A stretch of 59,168 bases of DNA. Origin: Gnetum montanum (taxonomy: Eukaryota > Streptophyta > Gnetopsida > Gnetales > Gnetaceae). The DNA is taken from positions 51,638-110,805 of the forward strand of contig MNCI01006844.1 in the NCBI GenBank assembly GCA_015680685.1, written 5' to 3'. The position numbers were made by a program, and so were the translations under genes. The notes under the pieces are model-generated. The model worked only from the letters and a program-made list of their open reading frames with translations. It was not told where the DNA came from and did not search any database. Below, piece by piece: positions 58,106 through 59,168 of the stretch (position 1 is the stretch's first letter; each line of letters opens with the position of its first letter).

Positions 58106-58590
58106 ACTTTCGGGGCTCAAAAACTCATCAAAAAATGCTAAAGTGGAGTGTTTAGACCCCCCAGGACCTTCCTCAGGATTCCTAATAGGTCTCAGGCAAT
58201 TGAAAATCGAATTTTAGGCTTCAAATGATGGTCTTCCATTCCTGTACGCCCAACGTATACGCCGGGGTGTAGCCAGCGTAGACAGACTTTCGGGCCCCAG
58301 AAATAAGTCAAAACGTGCCAGAATCGAGCGTCCAGACCCCCCAGAACCTTCCCCAAGGTTTCCAGCAGCTCTTGGACACTTTAAAATCAAATTTTAGGCT
58401 CCAAATGATGGTCTTCCATTCCTGTACGCCCAGCGTATACGCCGGGGTGCAGCCAGCGTAGATAGACTTTCGGGCCCTAGAAATGAGTCAAAACGTGCCA
58501 GAATCGAGTGTCCAGATCCCCCAGGACCTTCCCCAAGGTTCCCAGTAGCTCTTAGGCATCCAAAAATTAATTTTTGGCCTTAAAATGAAG
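58106..58590. repeat. 180-bp tandem array in LTR H
   Basis: ACTTTCGGG recurs at 58106, 58286 and 58466, an exact 180-bp period. Copies two and three are nearly identical (CGTGCCAGAATCGAG, GGACCTTCCCCAAGGTT-type text); the third is partial. Confidence 0.93.
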
Positions 58591-58905
58591 CATTTTCATG
58601 TGTATACGCTGGGTACATTTTTGGCTTACGCTGGCATCCTGTACACTTACGCTGGCATCCTGTACACTCAGCATCCACAGTGTATACGCTCAGCACATCA
58701 GGAATATACGCCCAGTGTATACACCCTGCACTCCCAGTGTATACACCCTGTGTATATGCCCAGAGCATTTACGCCCACCAGATACAACGTTTACACCTAG
58801 CTTATACGCCCAGCGGATGTAACATACTGTACACCTGTAAATTTCATTCTTTTGCACCCAGTTAACGCACCACGTGTCACCCAACCCAAACCTAACGTCA
58901 AAACC

Positions 58906-58914
58906 TATATAAAA
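58906..58914 (+). promoter_or_regulatory. TATA box in LTR H, with upstream G-box
   Basis: TATATAAAA lies 30 bp downstream of CACGTG (58871-58876), a typical plant core promoter arrangement. It is the best-preserved LTR promoter in the window. Confidence 0.6.
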
Positions 58915-59168
58915 GCCCAAAATTTCCACAGCACTGGGGGGATCGGCAATTTTAAACAAATCAGGAGAAAGGAAAAGGAGACGAACCTGACACGCTGGGC
59001 ATACATCCTGCACGCTGTGCCTGCAGAAATTCCCAGTAGTTGCCATCACAATCCTCACCCATCGGGGCTAAATAGCTACCTTGTGATCAATCCACAACTG
59101 CATTTGGACTGGTGCACTCTGTAATCAATTTTCAATACAAAACAGTTTACATTTTGCACAGATTTATT

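Larger units (their letters stand above)
57836..59168 (+). repeat. H: 5' part of an E-family LTR inserted in element G
   Basis: Begins TGGAACACCACAAAAATTTT, matching the inverted LTR of element E, and continues past the window. It contains a 180-bp tandem array (58106-58590), many TACGCCCAGCGTA-type dyads, a G-box CACGTG at 58871-58876 and TATATAAAA at 58906-58914. As the sequence is the left LTR of a plus-strand copy, its body should lie to the right. Confidence 0.85.

Noticed and set aside
58580-58865. Overlapping open stretches rich in Val-Tyr-Thr on both strands
   Set aside because: They are translations of the repeated TACACTCAGCGTA-like LTR words, not a protein.
1-59168. tRNA or rRNA genes
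   Set aside because: The only tRNA-related sequences seen are primer binding sites; no cloverleaf with matching arms was found by eye.

Overview
This is plant nuclear DNA made almost entirely of nested, decayed Ty3/gypsy LTR retrotransposons around one apparently intact host gene. The plant signs are a fasciclin-like arabinogalactan protein (FLA) gene with secretion and GPI signals, plant-type GT..AG introns, and Athila-, Tat- and chromovirus-type elements. The FLA gene is GC- and CpG-rich, whereas everything around it is AT-rich with many TAG/TGA codons where Gln or Trp is expected, the usual look of old methylated repeats in a large plant genome. I cannot name the species.

Layout. 1-9732: element A, Athila-like, minus strand; its 3' LTR is cut by the window edge. 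9733-19504: element B, a related minus-strand element; A sits inside B's left LTR. 19505-22685: intergenic DNA with a degenerate repeat field at 20.6-21.85 kb. 22686-23543: the intronless FLA gene. About 23700-27968: element D, a minus-strand chromovirus-like fragment that lacks integrase and 3' LTR. From 27969: element C, a plus-strand Athila-like copy whose 5' LTR is split by element E and resumes at 47073; its gag-protease-RT-integrase remnants run to about 52.67 kb. 28254-47067: element E, a complete 18.8-kb Tat-lineage element on the minus strand, with 1.5-kb LTRs, PBS, PPT and a perfect 5-bp target duplication (GTAGC). About 52680-57835: element G, plus strand, Tat-like, with its 5' LTR, PBS, leader and gag, inserted in C. 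57836-59168: H, the start of an E-family LTR inserted in G, running off the window.

The most interesting object is in E. Between protease and reverse transcriptase, and antisense to them, lies an intron-containing gene (about 36.0-40.15 kb). Its N-terminal half reads by eye as an FCP1/NIF-like HAD phosphatase domain with its catalytic Asp positions replaced, followed by acidic and coiled-coil-like parts. At least five introns have proper donor and acceptor sites and keep the frame. The gene is flanked on both sides by arrays of a ~30-bp module that recurs downstream of integrase. It is a candidate passenger gene, or element-specific extra ORF, in a position I do not know from described Tat/Ogre elements.

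Other notable points: LTR U3 regions built of 180-200-bp monomers with short dyads (E, G, H); several exact-period short tandem arrays (25, 34, 37, 41 bp); and shared loss of protease and integrase catalytic residues in A and B but not in C. All homology statements come from reading translations and motifs by eye; no search was run.
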